Shown: positions 1 to 10,395 of the stretch, piece by piece
How the letters are laid out: each line of letters opens with the position of its first letter
How positions within the stretch are numbered: the stretch's first letter is position 1
Origin: Sporichthyaceae bacterium
Lineage (GTDB): Bacteria; Actinomycetota; Actinomycetes; Sporichthyales; Sporichthyaceae
Direction: 5' to 3'
Length of the DNA: 64,000 bases
Assembly: GCA_036493475.1 (NCBI GenBank)
Contig: DASXPS010000124.1
Coordinates: forward strand, 1-64,000
The notes under the pieces: generated by a model
Database searches by the model: none
What the model was told of the DNA's origin: nothing
Seen by the model: the letters and a program-made list of their open reading frames with translations, nothing else
Made by a program: the position numbers and the translations under genes

Positions 1-1641
<1,641 letters not shown>

Positions 1642-1642
1642 G

Positions 1643-2197
1643 ATGTCTGCCCGGGCTGAACATACGATCGGGGTCGCGATCGCGATCCCCGAACCGCACG
1701 GGCGGCAGCTGCAATCCTGGCGCGAGCAGTTCGGCGATCCCGCAGCCCGCAAGATCCCGTCGCACGTGACGCTGTTGCCGCCGACCGTGGTCAGCGAGGA
1801 CGAACTGCCCGCGATCGAGGAACACCTGCTGGCCGCGGCCGCGGCGAGTGAACCCTTCGCCATCCACCTGCGCGGCACCGGCACGTTCCGCCCCTCCTCC
1901 CCGGTCGTGTTCGTTCCGCTGGCCGAGGGCATCTCCGCCTGCGAACTGCTGGAGGCCAGGGTGCGTTCCGGCCCGCTGGGTCGCCGCGAGCTGGAGTTCG
2001 CCTATCACCCCCACGTGACCGTGGCGCACGACCTGCCCGACGCCGCCCTGGACCGTGCCTTCGACGAATTGGCGGGCTACGACGCCCGGTTCGGAGTGTG
2101 GGGATTCAGCCTCTACGCGCACGGAGTGGACGGCGTGTGGCGTCCGCAGCGTGACTTCGCCTTTGCAGGTGCCTTCCCGCACGCACCCGACGAATAG
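1643..2197 (+). CDS. 2'-5' RNA ligase family (2H phosphoesterase) protein
   Basis: A 184-residue protein of the 2H phosphoesterase superfamily. It carries the two hallmark HxT motifs, HVTLLPP near residue 41 and HVTVAHD near residue 115, which form the active site in ligases and cyclic phosphodiesterases of this fold. Family members act on 2'-5' or cyclic phosphate bonds in RNA; the substrate here is unknown. The start is the ATG one base after the trpS stop. An in-frame extension into trpS is open but is not typical of the family. The gene lies tail-to-tail with the carboxypeptidase gene, 32 bases away. Confidence 0.85.
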   Translation: MSARAEHTIGVAIAIPEPHGRQLQSWREQFGDPAARKIPSHVTLLPPTVVSEDELPAIEEHLLAAAAASEPFAIHLRGTGTFRPSSPVVFVPLAEGISACELLEARVRSGPLGRRELEFAYHPHVTVAHDLPDAALDRAFDELAGYDARFGVWGFSLYAHGVDGVWRPQRDFAFAGAFPHAPDE

Positions 2198-2229
2198 TCC
2201 CGCCGTGGTGAGGCTGCGTCAGGTACAAC

Positions 2230-3501
2230 TCAGCGGTACGCGCCGGCGCGACGGTAACGCCGCCGGTTGCGAACCAGGCGGGAGAAGCCCAGCAGCGCGA
2301 GCACGGAGAGCAGCGCACTACCGGCCACCGCGGACCAGTGCAGCGGCTCGCCGCTGGCCAGCGGAATGCTGTGGTGGAAGGCCATCGCCTGGTCGCGCAT
2401 GGGGCCGTCGGCCACCGGCAGCACGCCGGGGGCGGTGTCCTCTCCCGAGAGCAGGGACGGGGTGAGCGGGTCCACCAACTGGCCCACCGGGGCGGCGATG
2501 CCGTCGTGCGCGAAACCCCAGTCGAGCAGGTGGGCGGCGTCGGTGTTGACCCGGCCGTGCGGTGCGGCCACCTCACTGACCAGAATCGTGTGGCCGTTGC
2601 GGGTGGCCGCGGCGATCAAAGTGTTCTGCGCCAGCGTGGTGTAACCGGGCTTCACACCGATCGCACCGTCATAGGCGTCGGGCCCGGCCAGCAGTCGGTT
2701 CTCCGTGTACACCTGGAACGACTTGCTGGACTGCGGGGTGGCGGTCGCGGTGTGGTTGCCGGGGAACGTCGCGCGCACCGTCGAGGCGTACTTGCGGAAG
2801 TCACCGCGCTGCAGCCCGGCCCGGCCGAACAGCGCGAGGTCGTAGGCCGAGGAGTACTGCCCGTCCGCGTCCAGACCGCTGGGGTTGACCACGGTGGTGT
2901 CGTTGGCCTGCAGCCGCTGCGCCTCCGCCTGCTCCATGCGCACCGCCTTGGCCAGGTCGCCGCCGGCGCCGGCCTTGGCAATGCCGTTCGCCGCGTCGTT
3001 ACCCGAGCGCAGAAACAGGGCGTACCAGAGATCGTTGAGTTTGTAGGTCTGGCCGGCCACCATGCCGACCCGGGTGCCGTCGACGTTCTCGTCGTCGTGG
3101 TTGGCGGTGTAGGTGGCGTCCGGACTCAGCCGGGGCAGCATGGTCAGGGCGAGCAGCGTCTTTTGGGTGCTCGCGGGCCGGGCCCTGCCGTGCGGGTTGC
3201 GGGCGGCCAGGATCTGGCCGGTCGTCACGTCGGCCACCACCCACTCCGGGGAGGCCACCTCGGGCAGGCCACCCACGCCGGGCGCGGAGATGATGCCCTG
3301 CTCGGCCATCCGCGACCCGCCGATCACCGGGTGCGGCGGGACGGCGGGCGTGGAGATCGCGGCCGAGGTGGGCAGCGGCGTCGGGCCGGGGGTGGTGGCG
3401 GCACCAGCCGGCGTGCTCGCCGCAGTGGCCAGCAGGGCCGCGACCGCGACGCATGCCCCGATTTGCCCGATACGGGTGGGATTGGTGGTGACATCGATCA
3501 T
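2230..3501 (-). CDS. D-alanyl-D-alanine carboxypeptidase (peptidase S11, class C PBP)
   Basis: A 423-residue exported low-molecular-mass penicillin-binding protein that trims the terminal D-Ala from peptidoglycan stem peptides. With the ATG at 3501, a signal peptide covers about residues 9-35. The catalytic triad of motifs is STQK (Ser111, Lys114), SGN (166-168) and KPG (284-286), the last replacing the usual KTG. After a Pro/Thr-rich linker a C-terminal hydrophobic helix (about 393-410) and an Arg-rich tail suggest membrane anchoring. An in-frame start 51 bases further upstream exists but would put 17 hydrophilic residues before the signal peptide. Unusual point: Pro in place of Thr in the third motif. 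Confidence 0.92.
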   Translation of the reverse strand: MIDVTTNPTRIGQIGACVAVAALLATAASTPAGAATTPGPTPLPTSAAISTPAVPPHPVIGGSRMAEQGIISAPGVGGLPEVASPEWVVADVTTGQILAARNPHGRARPASTQKTLLALTMLPRLSPDATYTANHDDENVDGTRVGMVAGQTYKLNDLWYALFLRSGNDAANGIAKAGAGGDLAKAVRMEQAEAQRLQANDTTVVNPSGLDADGQYSSAYDLALFGRAGLQRGDFRKYASTVRATFPGNHTATATPQSSKSFQVYTENRLLAGPDAYDGAIGVKPGYTTLAQNTLIAAATRNGHTILVSEVAAPHGRVNTDAAHLLDWGFAHDGIAAPVGQLVDPLTPSLLSGEDTAPGVLPVADGPMRDQAMAFHHSIPLASGEPLHWSAVAGSALLSVLALLGFSRLVRNRRRYRRAGAYR

Positions 3502-3597
3502 GGTGAGACCAGCGTAGGGTCTGAGCGGGTTCTCGTCCTGAAACTTGACCACTTCTCAACTACACGTGCGGCTGAACATGATCTTGGAGAGTTACCG

Positions 3598-3813
3598 ATG
3601 ACACTCACCCCGCGCTCGGCCCGATTTCTCATCGGCGTCGCGGTGTGGAATGTGGTCATCTATACGGTTTTCATCAAGAACCTGTGGTTCAACGGCCCGC
3701 GGGACCGGCCGACCGGTTTCTACGTGGCGCACACGGTGTTGGTGGTGGTCAACATGGCGATCGCCGCTGTGCTGGCGCCGCTGGGCTGGCGGGCGCTGCG
3801 CGGTCAGCAGTGA
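3598..3813 (+). CDS. Small two-helix membrane protein
   Basis: A 71-residue protein with two predicted membrane helices (about residues 10-30 and 41-63) separated by a short polar loop containing FNGPRDRPTGF. A GGAG sequence lies 9 bases before the ATG. The stop codon overlaps the GTG of the amidohydrolase gene (GTGA), so the two genes are translationally coupled. I do not recognise a characterised family; the architecture resembles the small SCO-type membrane proteins found beside nucleoside and amidohydrolase genes in other actinomycetes. Function unknown. Confidence 0.75.
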   Translation: MTLTPRSARFLIGVAVWNVVIYTVFIKNLWFNGPRDRPTGFYVAHTVLVVVNMAIAAVLAPLGWRALRGQQ

Positions 3814-4979
3814 AGGAACTCCTCGCGCCGCTGGAACCCGAGCTGGTGGCGCTGCGCCGTGACCTGCACCGGCACCCGGAGACGGCGCGCAACGAACGGC
3901 GCAGCACGACGGTGGTCGCCGAGCGACTGTTCGCGGCGGGCCTCGCGCCCCGGCTGCTGCCCGCCGGGGTGGGGTTGATCTGCGACATCGGTACGGGGCC
4001 GGCGACCGTCGGGTTGCGCGCTGATTTGGATGCGCTGCCACTGCCCGATACCAAGGACGTGCCTTACCGCTCGATGCACGACGGCGTCTGCCATGCCTGC
4101 GGGCACGACGTGCACACCGCGGCGGTGCTGGGCGCCGGCCTGGTGTTGGCCGAGCAGGCCGCGCGCGGGGAGCTGCTCGGCCGGGTCCGGCTGGTGTTCC
4201 AGCCCGCCGAGGAGGTGCTGCCCGGCGGCGCGCTGGACGTGATCGCCGCGGGGGGGCTGGACGGGGTGCAGAGGATGTTCGCGCTGCACTGCGATCCGCG
4301 CACCACGGTCGGTCGGATCGCGCTGCGGCCCGGTGCGATCACCGCGGCCTCCGACCGGGTGCTGGTGCGCCTGTCCGGACCCGGCGGACACACCGCCCGA
4401 CCGCATCTGACGGCAGACCTGGTGCATGCGTTGGGCGTGGTACTGAGCTCGACCCCCGCCGCCCTGTCCCGTCGGGTGGACCCGCGGGCCGCGCTCAGCC
4501 TGGTCTTCGGCCGGGTGCTCGCGGGTGGCGCGGCGAACGCGATCCCGCACGGCGGGGAGGCCGAAGGCACCTTGCGTTGCCTGGACCCGGCGGTGTGGCA
4601 GGCGGCACCGGGTTTGGTCGAGGAGATCGTGACGGGTTTGGTCGCGCCGTATCGGGTCACCGCGTCGGTGGAGGTGACGCGTGGGGTGCCGCCGTGCGTG
4701 AACGACGCGGACAGTGTCGCGTTGCTGGCCGATGCGGCCGCCGAGGTGCTCGGTGCCGATGCCGTCACCGATACCGAGCAGAGCCTCGGCGGGGAGGACT
4801 TCGCCTGGTACCTGCAGCAGGTGCCGGGTGCGCTGGCCCGGCTGGGGGTTGCCCGACCGGGTACCGAGGGCACCTTCGACCTGCATCGCTCCGACTTCGA
4901 CGTCGACGAGCGGGCGATCGGCGTGGGGGCGGCGGTGCTGGTCGCGGCGGCGCACCGAGCGCTCGCTGCGCATGCTTGA
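3810..4979 (+). CDS. M20 family metallo-amidohydrolase / aminoacylase-like
   Basis: A 389-residue cytoplasmic M20D-type hydrolase, related to hippurate and N-acyl-amino acid amidohydrolases. Metal ligands are visible: Cys97-Gly-His99-Asp100 with His102, and the general-base pair Glu134-Glu135 in FQPAEE. A dimerisation domain follows (about 185-290, GPGGHTARPH). The C-terminal SLGGEDFAWYL block contributes the last active-site residues. The GTG start overlaps the preceding stop by four bases. The gene is followed after 8 bases by cdd, giving an amidohydrolase-cdd-deoA order. The natural N-acyl substrate cannot be told from sequence. Confidence 0.9.
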   Translation: MKELLAPLEPELVALRRDLHRHPETARNERRSTTVVAERLFAAGLAPRLLPAGVGLICDIGTGPATVGLRADLDALPLPDTKDVPYRSMHDGVCHACGHDVHTAAVLGAGLVLAEQAARGELLGRVRLVFQPAEEVLPGGALDVIAAGGLDGVQRMFALHCDPRTTVGRIALRPGAITAASDRVLVRLSGPGGHTARPHLTADLVHALGVVLSSTPAALSRRVDPRAALSLVFGRVLAGGAANAIPHGGEAEGTLRCLDPAVWQAAPGLVEEIVTGLVAPYRVTASVEVTRGVPPCVNDADSVALLADAAAEVLGADAVTDTEQSLGGEDFAWYLQQVPGALARLGVARPGTEGTFDLHRSDFDVDERAIGVGAAVLVAAAHRALAAHA

Positions 4980-4987
4980 CTCCTGCG

Positions 4988-5365
4988 GTGATCGACTGGG
5001 AGGCCTTGCAGGCCACCGCGCGCTTGGTGGCCGGCAACGCGCGGGCGCCGTACTCCGGTTTGCACGTGGGTGCCGCCGGGCTGGTCGATGATGGGCGGCT
5101 GGTCGTCGGGTGCAACGTGGAGAACGCGTCCTACGGGTTGTCCGTGTGCGCCGAGGTCGGGATGGTCGCTGCGTTGGCCGCGGGTGGGCCGGGACGGTTG
5201 GTGGCCGTCACCGTGCAGGTGCGCGACACCGCGCTGATGCCGTGCGGGCGTTGCCGGCAGGTGTTGCTGGAGCACGCGGCTCCGGGGTGTCTGATCGACG
5301 CGGTTGACGGAGCACGGTTGCTGACGGAGCTGTTGCCGGACGCGTTCGGGCCCGCGGATCTGTGA
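4988..5365 (+). CDS. cdd: Cytidine deaminase
   Basis: A 125-residue tetrameric-type cytidine deaminase of pyrimidine salvage that converts cytidine and deoxycytidine to uridine and deoxyuridine. The NVENASYGL segment binds the ribose. The catalytic CAE (54-56) and PCGRC (Cys86, Cys89) give the three zinc-bound cysteines and the proton-shuttling Glu56. The start is GTG at 4988; the frame is open far upstream through the amidohydrolase gene but codes nothing there. The stop codon overlaps the deoA ATG by one base, so the two salvage enzymes are made together. Confidence 0.95.
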   Translation: MIDWEALQATARLVAGNARAPYSGLHVGAAGLVDDGRLVVGCNVENASYGLSVCAEVGMVAALAAGGPGRLVAVTVQVRDTALMPCGRCRQVLLEHAAPGCLIDAVDGARLLTELLPDAFGPADL

Positions 5366-6636
5366 TGGACGCCGTCTCGGTGATCCGCACCAAGCGGGAC
5401 GGCGGGGTGCTGACGGACGCTCAGATCGATTGGGTGATCGACGCCTACGTGCACGGCGTGGTGGCCGAGGAGCAGATGGCCGCCCTGGCCATGGCCATCC
5501 TGCTGCGCGGCATGACCCCGGCGGAAACTTTTCGCTGGACCGGCGCGATGCTGGACTCGGGGGAGCGGCTCGAGCTGGGCGCGCTGGACCGGCCCACCGT
5601 GGACAAGCACTCCACCGGCGGGGTCGGCGACAAGATCACCCTGGTGCTCACCCCGTTGGTGGCCGCCTGCGGTGCGGCGGTGCCGCAACTGTCCGGGCGC
5701 GGGCTCGGACACACCGGGGGGACCCTGGACAAGCTCGAGGCCATCCCCGGCTGGCGGGCGCGGCTGACCCCGGATCAGATTCGTGCGCAGCTGCGCGAGG
5801 TCGGTGCCGTGGTGTGTGCGGCCGGGCCGGGGCTCGCGCCGGCGGACGCCCGGTTGTACGCGCTGCGCGATGTCACCGCGACCGTGGAGTCGATCCCGTT
5901 GATCGCCTCGTCGATTCTGAGCAAGAAGATCGCCGAGGGCACCGCGAATCTGGTGTTGGACGTGAAGGTCGGCGCGGGCGCGTTTCTGGCCGACATGAAC
6001 TCCGCTCGGGAGTTGGCCGCGACCATGGTGGACCTGGGTGCCGCGCACGGCGTGCGAACCGTCGCGCTGCTCACCGACATGGATGTCCCGCTGGGTCGGA
6101 CGGCCGGCAACGCGCTGGAGGTGGCCGAGGCCGTCGAGGTGCTCGGGGGCGGCGGGCCGTCGGATGTGCGCGAGCTGACGCTGCGGCTGGCCGAGGAGAT
6201 GCTGGCATTGGCCGGGCTGGAGGTCGATCCCGCCGTTGTGTTGGCCGATGGGCGGGCGATGGATTCCTGGCGGGCGATGATCGCCGCGCAGGGTGGGGAT
6301 CCCGACGCGACACTGCCCACCGCGGCGCACACGGATGACATCCGCGCCGACGCCTCGGGCGTGTTGATGCGACTGGATGCCCGCGCGGTGGGCGTCGCGG
6401 CTTGGCGACTGGGTGCCGGCCGCACCCGGAAGGAGAACCCCGTGTCCGCCGCGGCCGGCGTGGTCATCCACACGCGGCCGGGGGAGTCGGTGCGGGCAGG
6501 GCATCCAATACTCACCCTGCACAGCGACGACCCGGCGAAGTTCGCCGCCGCGCGCGAGGCCCTGGCCGGTGCTGTCGACATCGGCCGGTTCAGCCCCGCC
6601 CCGCGCCCCCTCGTCCTCGACCGCCTCGGTCCCTGA
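5365..6636 (+). CDS. deoA: Thymidine (pyrimidine nucleoside) phosphorylase
   Basis: A 423-residue phosphorylase that cleaves thymidine or deoxyuridine to the free base and deoxyribose-1-phosphate. The signature SGRGLGHTGGTLDKLEA lies near residues 109-125, and KHSTGGVGDK near residue 80 is the phosphate-binding loop. The C-terminal VIHTRPGESVRAG domain is typical of the family. The ATG at 5365 overlaps the cdd stop; a GTG one codon upstream is equally possible. It ends 4 bases from the oppositely oriented deoC, whose enzyme works two steps downstream in the same pathway. Confidence 0.96.
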   Translation: MDAVSVIRTKRDGGVLTDAQIDWVIDAYVHGVVAEEQMAALAMAILLRGMTPAETFRWTGAMLDSGERLELGALDRPTVDKHSTGGVGDKITLVLTPLVAACGAAVPQLSGRGLGHTGGTLDKLEAIPGWRARLTPDQIRAQLREVGAVVCAAGPGLAPADARLYALRDVTATVESIPLIASSILSKKIAEGTANLVLDVKVGAGAFLADMNSARELAATMVDLGAAHGVRTVALLTDMDVPLGRTAGNALEVAEAVEVLGGGGPSDVRELTLRLAEEMLALAGLEVDPAVVLADGRAMDSWRAMIAAQGGDPDATLPTAAHTDDIRADASGVLMRLDARAVGVAAWRLGAGRTRKENPVSAAAGVVIHTRPGESVRAGHPILTLHSDDPAKFAAAREALAGAVDIGRFSPAPRPLVLDRLGP

Positions 6637-6640
6637 CCCC

Positions 6641-7426
6641 CTACGCAGAAGTGCGCCGGGCGCGGACGAGTTCACCGAGCAGGGCGGAGGCGCCGAAGCG
6701 AAACTGATCAGGCGTCAGGTTGTCGGTGCCGTAGGCCTTGCGGGCCAGTGCCAGGTACTCCAGGGCGGCCTCGACGGTACGCACCCCACCGGAAACCTTG
6801 ACCCCGACCGGGCGGTCGGTGTGTTCGACCGCGGCGGCCAGCAGGATGCCGGCGACCTGCGGTGTCGCACCGGGCCAGTGCTTACCTCTGCTGGCCTTGC
6901 CGGTGCTGGTCTTCAGCATGTCCGCGCCCGCGGCCATCACGGCGTGCGCGGTGGTGGCGATGAGGCCGGGATGCTGGAGTTCACCGGTTTCCAGAATCAC
7001 CTTCAGCGGCACGTCGCCGATCGCGGCGCGGACCGCGCCCACCTCGACGCCGGCGTGCTCCGGGTGACCGGCCAGCACCGGGCGACGGTCGATGGTCAGG
7101 TCGATCTCCTGCGCGCCGGCCGCCACCGCCGCGGCGGCCTGGGCCGCCTTGGTCTGCGGATCGGCCACACCGGAGGGGAACGCGCCGGCCACCGCGGCAA
7201 GGCGGATTCCCGTGCCCTGCAGGGCATTTTCCGCGGTCGACAGCAGCGCCGGGTAGATGCACACCGCAGCCACCGGCGGCACCGTGGCGTCCTCCGGGTC
7301 GGGTTGTTGGGCATCCCAGCACAGGGCGGTGATCAGCGCCGGGGTGTCGTCGGTGCCCAGCGAGGTCAGGTCCACCAGGCGAATGATCGCGTCGAGGTCG
7401 GCCCCGTTCATCGGTGATCCTGTCAT
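6641..7426 (-). CDS. deoC: Deoxyribose-phosphate aldolase
   Basis: A 261-residue class I aldolase that splits 2-deoxyribose-5-phosphate into acetaldehyde and glyceraldehyde-3-phosphate. The Schiff-base lysine is Lys172 in DMLKTSTGK, and the accessory lysine is Lys210 in GVKVSGGVR. An AAAGGA ribosome-binding site precedes the ATG. The start overlaps the stop of the phosphosugar mutase gene (ATGA), making it the last gene of a minus-strand operon with PNP and mutase. The three steps from nucleoside to glycolytic intermediates are therefore encoded together with the convergent cdd-deoA pair. Confidence 0.96.
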   Translation of the reverse strand: MTGSPMNGADLDAIIRLVDLTSLGTDDTPALITALCWDAQQPDPEDATVPPVAAVCIYPALLSTAENALQGTGIRLAAVAGAFPSGVADPQTKAAQAAAAVAAGAQEIDLTIDRRPVLAGHPEHAGVEVGAVRAAIGDVPLKVILETGELQHPGLIATTAHAVMAAGADMLKTSTGKASRGKHWPGATPQVAGILLAAAVEHTDRPVGVKVSGGVRTVEAALEYLALARKAYGTDNLTPDQFRFGASALLGELVRARRTSA

Positions 7427-9081
7427 CCGGTGATCCTTTCCTGCAGTTCCTCGCCGGCCCCGTCCAGCAACGCCGCCAGCGAGGCGCGGATCGCGGCCAG
7501 GTCGAGGAACGGCGGGTCGGCGACCGCGTGCAGATAGATCTTGAGCTTCGGCTCGGTCCCGCTGGGGCGCACGATCGCGCGTACCCGTTCGGTAGTGAGC
7601 AGCACGCCCATGGTCGGCGGCAGGTCCGCGAACTGCAACAGGTTCTGTGCCTGCGCCGGGTCACCGGCCAGCGTCCGCGGTGGCGAGTCAAGCAGGGCGT
7701 CCAATGCGGCTGCCGCGGCGGCCGGCGAGGTCACCGGCACGCTGCGCGCGACGCTCACGTGCGCCCCGATGCGCGCCGCGATCGAGTCCAGCCGCTCGGC
7801 CAGGCGCACGCCGCGGTCCCGGGACTGTGCGGTCATCTCCGCGATGACCAGGGCGGCGGTGATGCCGTCCTTGTCCGCGACGGCTGTGGGGTCCACGCAG
7901 TAACCCAGCGCTTCCTCGTAGGCGTAGGCCAATTGCGGCACCCGGGCGAGGTACTTGAACCCGGTGGGGGTGAGCACGCACGGCTGCTCGGCGGCCGCGG
8001 CCAGGCGGGCCAACGCCCCGGAGGACACGATCGTGGTGGCCAACACCCCGCCGATCGGGATACGGCGGCTGTAGAGCAAGTGCTCGGCGAGAAGCACGCC
8101 GACCTCGTCGCCGGTCAGCCGTCGGTAGTCGACGATCTCGCCGGAGCGGCCCATGACCGGGACCATCACCGCGCACCGATCCCCGTCGGGGTCGTGCGCG
8201 AGCACCAGATCCGCCTCGACGTCTAACGCCCGGGCGCGGGCCAGGTCCAGGGCGCCCGGCTCCTCGGGGTTGGGAAAGCGCACGGTCGGGAACGTCGGGT
8301 CCGGCGCCGCCTGCTCGGCGACCTCGACTGCGTCCGGGAACCCCGCCGCGGCCCAGGCGCGGTGGAACACCTCGCCCGCCACGCCGTGCAGCGCGGTGTG
8401 CACCACCGTGATGCCCCGGGCCCCGGGGTCCAGCAGTCCCACCGCGCGGTCGAGATACGCCCGGGCCACCTCGTCGCCGAGCTGCTCGGCGCCGTCATCG
8501 CGCGGCACGTCCACCGCAGCGGGCGACGCGGCGATCAGTGCCGCGATCTCCGCGTCGATCGGCGGCGCCAGCTGCGCCCCGTCGGCCAGGTAGACCTTGT
8601 AGCCGTTGTCCGCGGCGGGATTGTGCGAGGCGGTGACCATCACCCCGGCGGCAGCACCGAGGTGCCGGACCGCGAAGGCGAGCACCGGGGTGGGCAACCG
8701 GGGCGGCAGCAGCAATACCGGCCGGTTTGCGCCGCGCAGCACGGCCGCGACATCGGCGGCGAACACGTCGGAGTACCAGCGCGCGTCGTGGCCGATCACG
8801 ACCGGACCGGCCACCTGATGCTGCGTCAGGTATACGGCCAGTCCGGCGGTGGCGCGGATCACCACGGCCCGGTTCATCCGGTTCGGCCCCGCCGCCATCG
8901 GCCCGCGCAGGCCCGCGGTGCCGAACGCCAGATCGGTGTCCACCCGGTCTGCCAATTCCGCCGCCGCCACCGGGTCGTGCACGGCGGCATCGGTCAGCGC
9001 GGCCAACTGTGCCCGGTCATCCGCGTCCGGGTCGCCGTCGATCCAGGCCCGGGCGCGGTCGATCACGGTCACCGCGGCCAT
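7423..9081 (-). CDS. Phosphosugar mutase (phosphopentomutase/phosphomannomutase, alpha-D-phosphohexomutase family)
   Basis: A 552-residue member of the alpha-D-phosphohexomutase superfamily. Visible elements are FGTAGLRG (53-60), the phosphoserine loop TASHNP (150-155, Ser152), the metal loop DPDGDRC near residue 280, and a C-terminal phosphate-binding RPSGTEPKLK. Length and loop sequences match the PMM/PGM2 group that includes phosphopentomutases. Lying between PNP and deoC, it most likely converts (deoxy)ribose-1-phosphate to the 5-phosphate, an inference from context. The start is ATG at 9081, which overlaps the PNP gene end by 13 bases. The frame stays open for another 156 codons upstream but that region is PNP on another frame. 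Confidence 0.9.
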   Translation of the reverse strand: MAAVTVIDRARAWIDGDPDADDRAQLAALTDAAVHDPVAAAELADRVDTDLAFGTAGLRGPMAAGPNRMNRAVVIRATAGLAVYLTQHQVAGPVVIGHDARWYSDVFAADVAAVLRGANRPVLLLPPRLPTPVLAFAVRHLGAAAGVMVTASHNPAADNGYKVYLADGAQLAPPIDAEIAALIAASPAAVDVPRDDGAEQLGDEVARAYLDRAVGLLDPGARGITVVHTALHGVAGEVFHRAWAAAGFPDAVEVAEQAAPDPTFPTVRFPNPEEPGALDLARARALDVEADLVLAHDPDGDRCAVMVPVMGRSGEIVDYRRLTGDEVGVLLAEHLLYSRRIPIGGVLATTIVSSGALARLAAAAEQPCVLTPTGFKYLARVPQLAYAYEEALGYCVDPTAVADKDGITAALVIAEMTAQSRDRGVRLAERLDSIAARIGAHVSVARSVPVTSPAAAAAALDALLDSPPRTLAGDPAQAQNLLQFADLPPTMGVLLTTERVRAIVRPSGTEPKLKIYLHAVADPPFLDLAAIRASLAALLDGAGEELQERITG

Positions 9082-9884
9082 GCCCGCAGCACCCCGTCGA
9101 GCAGCGCCCCGAGTTCCCCGGCGGCGGCCCTGCCCACCGCCAACACGTCGGCGTGCGCCACCGCCGCGTCGGACAGCCCGGCGGCGACGTTGGTGACCAG
9201 CGAGACACCCAGCACCTCCATGCCCAGGTCGCGGGCGGCGATGGCCTCCAGCGCGGTGGACATGCCGACCAGGTCCGCGCCGAGGATCCCGGCCATGCGC
9301 ACCTCGGCCGGCGTCTCGTACTGCGGCCCGGCGAACTGCGCGTACACGCCCTCCGGCAAGCCCGGCCGCACCGTGCGGGCCACCGTGCGCAGCCGCTCGG
9401 CGTAGGCGTCGGTGAGGTCGACAAATCGGGGGCCAAGTAGTGGGGAGGCGCCGGTCAGGTTGAGGTGATCGGCGATCAGCACCGGGGTGCCGGGCGGCCA
9501 CTCCGCCCGCAGCGACCCGGCCGCGTTGGTCAACAGCAGCCCGCGGCAACCCGCTGCGGCCAGCGTGCGCACCCCGTGCACCACCGCGGCCACGTCGCGG
9601 TCCTCATAGAAGTGGGCGCGCCCGGCCAGCACCGCCACGGTGCGTCCGTCGAGCGGGCCGAGGCAGATCTCGGCGCGGTGTCCGGCCGCGGTCGGCTCCG
9701 GGAAACCGGGCAACGCGGCCATGGCCACCGTGGTGTGGACCGGGAGCGAATCCAGCGCCGCGGCCCAGCCGGACCCCAGCACCACGGCGAGGTCGATGGA
9801 ATCGATCCCGGCCGCCCGGCGCAGTTGCTGGGCTGCGGCCTCGGCGAGGCCATAGGGATCGGACACCGCGGGGCCGACGGCCAC
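9069..9884 (-). CDS. punA: Purine nucleoside phosphorylase (trimeric, type II)
   Basis: A 271-residue enzyme that phosphorolyses inosine/guanosine-type nucleosides. The family signs are VVLGSGW (phosphate loop), GRAHFYE, LLTNAAGS, and AGPQYETPAEVRM with the base-binding glutamate, followed by GMSTALEAIAA. Length matches the trimeric mammalian-like class rather than the hexameric DeoD class. GTG start, 4 bases after the cyclotransferase gene on the same strand. It forms an operon with the mutase and deoC downstream. Confidence 0.95.
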   Translation of the reverse strand: MAVGPAVSDPYGLAEAAAQQLRRAAGIDSIDLAVVLGSGWAAALDSLPVHTTVAMAALPGFPEPTAAGHRAEICLGPLDGRTVAVLAGRAHFYEDRDVAAVVHGVRTLAAAGCRGLLLTNAAGSLRAEWPPGTPVLIADHLNLTGASPLLGPRFVDLTDAYAERLRTVARTVRPGLPEGVYAQFAGPQYETPAEVRMAGILGADLVGMSTALEAIAARDLGMEVLGVSLVTNVAAGLSDAAVAHADVLAVGRAAAGELGALLDGVLRAWPR

Positions 9885-9888
9885 GACC

Positions 9889-10341
9889 TCAGGGACCGAC
9901 GGACCGGCAGGGCCGGTCGCGCAGCCAGGCGACGTAGTCGTCCGGCGCGCCGGCCTTTTCCGCCGCGTCGGCTATCTGGAACACCACACGCGCCGAGGGC
10001 AGCCCACCCTCGTAACCGTCGACCACGTACATCCAGGCCAATTCGTCGCCCTCCAGCGTGGCCACCCGCACCCGGATCTTGTGATAGATGCCGATCGCGG
10101 AGCCCTCCCAGCCGTCCAGCGCGCTCTCGTCCTGCGCTGTCACGTCGTAGAGCGCCACGAACACCTGATGGCCGAAGTCCTCCACCACCGTGGTGAGCGG
10201 GCCCTCCCAGCCGTGCTCCTCACCGCCGAACGTCAACCGCCACCCGTTGAGCCAGCCGGTGCCCCGTTGCGGCGAATGCGGCGCCAACAGGCCCATGAGG
10301 GCCGGGTCGAGATTGGCGCCGTACGCCGCGTAGAGAGCCAT
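9889..10341 (-). CDS. Gamma-glutamylcyclotransferase-like protein
   Basis: A 150-residue AIG2/GGCT-fold protein. The N-terminal YAAYGANLD is the substrate-binding loop of the fold, and the acidic residue in DGWEGSAIGIYHK is in the place of the catalytic Glu. Family members release 5-oxoproline from gamma-glutamyl amino acids or amines; the substrate here is unknown. The start is the ATG just before YAAYGANL. It is the first gene of the minus-strand PNP operon, 54 bases from the divergent lpdA, so the shared intergenic region must hold both promoters. Confidence 0.85.
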   Translation of the reverse strand: MALYAAYGANLDPALMGLLAPHSPQRGTGWLNGWRLTFGGEEHGWEGPLTTVVEDFGHQVFVALYDVTAQDESALDGWEGSAIGIYHKIRVRVATLEGDELAWMYVVDGYEGGLPSARVVFQIADAAEKAGAPDDYVAWLRDRPCRSVGP

Positions 10342-10395
10342 GAATGCCAACCCTACGCAGCCTCGCGGCCGAACCCCGGCAACCGGTTGGGAACA

